Below are positions 6,315 through 7,613 of a stretch of 7,613 nucleotides of DNA, in pieces. A program made the position numbers and the translations under genes. The stretch spans positions 1-7,613 of the forward strand of contig DJFQ01000040.1 in assembly GCA_002432095.1 (NCBI GenBank), given 5' to 3'. Below the pieces are notes generated by a model. That model searched no databases and was not told the origin of the DNA. It saw nothing but the letters and a program-made list of their open reading frames with translations. Position 1 is the first letter of the stretch. Each line of letters begins with the position of its first letter. This DNA is from Marinagarivorans sp. UBA5868 (GTDB taxonomy: Bacteria > Pseudomonadota > Gammaproteobacteria > Pseudomonadales > Cellvibrionaceae).

Positions 6315-7346
6315 TCAGCGGTTACGCCATTTTGAACGTTTATACCCACAAGCTTTTTTGCTCAATATCAATCCCGCGATGGTCGCCATCGCGCCAACCC
6401 CTGCCGCTATCCAGGTACGTTCTACCGTGTCCTGTGAGACACTGATCGCGCTATTTTTAGCTTGAACTTCGAAGCGACCGTGCTCTTCGTGTAGTCCCGG
6501 CACCGGGTGTTCAAGATTGCCTTCGGCTTCGCTTCGATCAATTTTTTCATCACCTTTTTGTCCAGCGTAGGCTTTTGAGGCCAGCAGGCGATCAAGCAAA
6601 GAGGGAATAAATCCGGTTCCGACAATAGAGAGCAATGTATTGCGTCCAACCCATAGTTCCCGCGGGGCTTCATGCGCTGCCCGATATATCGCACGGGCAG
6701 CAACTTCCGGTTGATAAATGGGAGCCAAGGGTTGAGCAATTTTACCGAGCTTATTCCGTGCCCAGTCAAACTGCGGGGTGTTGTGCGCTGGTAGTTGTAC
6801 CATCGTGACCTTGATATTGCTGTTGTCGTGAATCAATTCGCTGCGCAGGGAATCGGTAAATCCGCGAATTGCTGCTTTCGCTCCGCAATAAGCCGATTGC
6901 AGTGGAATTGAACGATACGCCAACGCTGATCCGACTTGCACAATACAACCCTGGTCGCGCGGTTTCATATGTTTTAGCGCAGTGAGCGTGCCATGAACAT
7001 AACCCAGATAGGTAATATCCGTTACGTCTTTGTATTCTTCCGCCGTCATTTTATCCACTGGAGAAAATACCGTAACCATCGCGGAATTAATCCATATATC
7101 AATCGGTCCCAACTCCTCTGCGATATGGGCTGCAGCGGCAGTGACTTCCTCTGCATTGGCCACATCCGTTGAAACACCTAATGCTTTTGCGCCTAAGGCT
7201 TCCACTTCCCGGCGAGTTTTATCCAGTGCTTCTTGGTCCCGCGCAATCAATCCAACGTTATAACCATGTTCGGCAAATTCCAACGCTGTTGAGCGACCAA
7301 TACCAGCCGTCGCGCCGGTGATTACGACTGTACGATTTTTTTGCAT
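6315..7346 (-). CDS. SDR family NAD(P)-dependent oxidoreductase with C-terminal membrane anchor
   Basis: A 343-residue short-chain dehydrogenase/reductase. The Rossmann cofactor motif TGATAGIG is at 10-17 and D61-V62 is the usual adenine-contacting pair. Catalytic S140 (QVGSALAY), Y153 and K157 (YCGAK) are present. The NNAG-like motif reads NSAM at 87-90. Phrases such as VGSALAYRSIPLQSAYCGAK and NTPQFDWAR match a well-known but poorly characterised SDR branch; substrate unknown. The protein is longer than the classical ~250 residues: an extension (about 255-310) leads to a hydrophobic segment at 312-328 and a basic tail (KKACGYKRSKWRNR), which looks like a C-terminal membrane anchor with the tail in the cytoplasm. 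The start at 7346 has GGGAG 7 nt upstream; the frame extends to 7502, but the added residues are unlike an SDR. It is convergent with the lipoprotein gene. Confidence 0.92.
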   Translation of the reverse strand: MQKNRTVVITGATAGIGRSTALEFAEHGYNVGLIARDQEALDKTRREVEALGAKALGVSTDVANAEEVTAAAAHIAEELGPIDIWINSAMVTVFSPVDKMTAEEYKDVTDITYLGYVHGTLTALKHMKPRDQGCIVQVGSALAYRSIPLQSAYCGAKAAIRGFTDSLRSELIHDNSNIKVTMVQLPAHNTPQFDWARNKLGKIAQPLAPIYQPEVAARAIYRAAHEAPRELWVGRNTLLSIVGTGFIPSLLDRLLASKAYAGQKGDEKIDRSEAEGNLEHPVPGLHEEHGRFEVQAKNSAISVSQDTVERTWIAAGVGAMATIAGLILSKKACGYKRSKWRNR

Positions 7347-7353
7347 TGTGATT

Positions 7354-7358
7354 CTCCC
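7354..7358 (-). promoter_or_regulatory. Ribosome-binding site of the SDR gene
   Basis: GGGAG on the minus strand, 7 nt before the ATG at 7346. It supports this start over the upstream in-frame start at 7502. Confidence 0.75.
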
Positions 7359-7385
7359 AGCAAATGTTCTGTCCACAGCGACATA

Positions 7386-7402
7386 TTGCAAAGCCTTTGC
7401 AA
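7386..7402. promoter_or_regulatory. Perfect 17-bp palindrome upstream of the SDR gene (operator candidate)
   Basis: TTGCAAAG-C-CTTTGCAA has 8-bp perfect arms and a one-base centre. It lies 40 bp before the SDR start, downstream of a possible -10 box (TATATT on the minus strand, 7437-7432, with no good -35 partner). Size and position fit an operator for a dimeric regulator such as a TetR-type repressor. No regulator gene is visible in the window. The short arms and single-base centre argue against an RNA hairpin. Confidence 0.5.
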
Positions 7403-7613
7403 GCTGCATTCCAGTGAAGAGAAGTTGAGAGAATATAGGGCGTAAGCCCAAGAGCGCATTAGAAAAACATACCCTGGTGGATCCTAATCGGCACCACACC
7501 ATTATTCGCGGCTCATATGGTTTTCTTTATATAGTTTTAAAGTATTGCCTTATTTTGTTGCTTTTACATTGTGGTGCAATTACGGCCACTTTTTATTTAT
7601 CTCCGGCTATTCC
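7403..7613. other. AT-rich intergenic region at the right edge
   Basis: No coding region is recognised on either strand. The part from about 7515 to 7600 is rich in A and T and has several -10-like hexamers (TATATA at 7528-7533, TACATT at 7565-7570), none with a convincing -35 partner. It probably holds the SDR promoter and perhaps one for a gene beyond the edge. Confidence 0.4.

Noticed and set aside
7380..7408. The 17-bp palindrome as the spacer of a MerR-type promoter on the minus strand
   Set aside because: The flanking hexamers (TGCAGC and TATGTC) match the consensus poorly, so I keep only the operator reading.
7438..7449. GGGC-GTAA-GCCC hairpin upstream of the SDR gene
   Set aside because: The stem is only four base pairs and no T-tract follows; too weak for a terminator or riboswitch call.
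7347..7502. N-terminal extension of the SDR frame (52 codons)
   Set aside because: SDRs begin directly before the first beta strand, as at 7346, which has a ribosome-binding site. The extension has no similarity I recognise and would contain the palindrome.
7491..7577. Separated inverted repeat GCACCACA / TGTGGTGC (7491-7498 and 7570-7577)
   Set aside because: Eight-base arms 71 nt apart are easily found by chance and nothing between them suggests an element or an insertion.

Overview
This 7.6-kb window looks like chromosomal DNA from a gammaproteobacterium. The Rep helicase and the YifB/ComM ATPase are of the gammaproteobacterial kind. The Ig/TIG/propeller lipoprotein and the order comM - small hydrolase - rep would fit a Pseudomonas/Cellvibrio-like lineage, but that placement is inference only. 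There is no sign of plasmid, phage, transposon, CRISPR, tRNA or rRNA. I did not find an obviously new multi-gene system. The points worth a second look are regulatory DNA and one multidomain lipoprotein.

Left block, minus strand, read right to left: comM/yifB (3925-2426), a fumarylacetoacetate-hydrolase (FAH) family enzyme of the FAHD1/fumarylpyruvate-hydrolase type (2301-1609), then rep (1541 to the left edge, C-terminus cut off). The three genes are closely spaced with no intrinsic terminator between them, so co-transcription is plausible. A near-consensus sigma-70 promoter (CTGACA, 17 bp, TAAAAT) lies just upstream of comM, and its -35 box is embedded in a palindrome. An 8-bp GC-rich hairpin and a nine-codon reading frame fill the short gap before the GTG start of rep.

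Middle block, plus strand: one gene (4148-6037) encodes a 629-residue outer-membrane-type lipoprotein. It has a lipobox, a Ser/Gly/Asn-rich linker, two Ig-like domains, a TIG/IPT-like domain and a C-terminal beta-propeller-like region. It is divergent from comM. A strong plus-strand intrinsic terminator (6221-6257) lies about 180 nt past its stop codon.

Right block, minus strand: a short-chain dehydrogenase/reductase (7346-6315), convergent with the lipoprotein gene, carries an unusual C-terminal membrane anchor. A perfect 17-bp palindrome (7386-7402) sits 40 bp upstream of its start and is a good operator candidate. The last ~110 bases of the window are AT-rich and hold no recognisable gene.

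The genes do not form a single pathway: DNA recombination/replication (comM, rep), small-molecule hydrolysis (FAH), a cell-surface protein, and a membrane-tethered oxidoreductase are neighbours.
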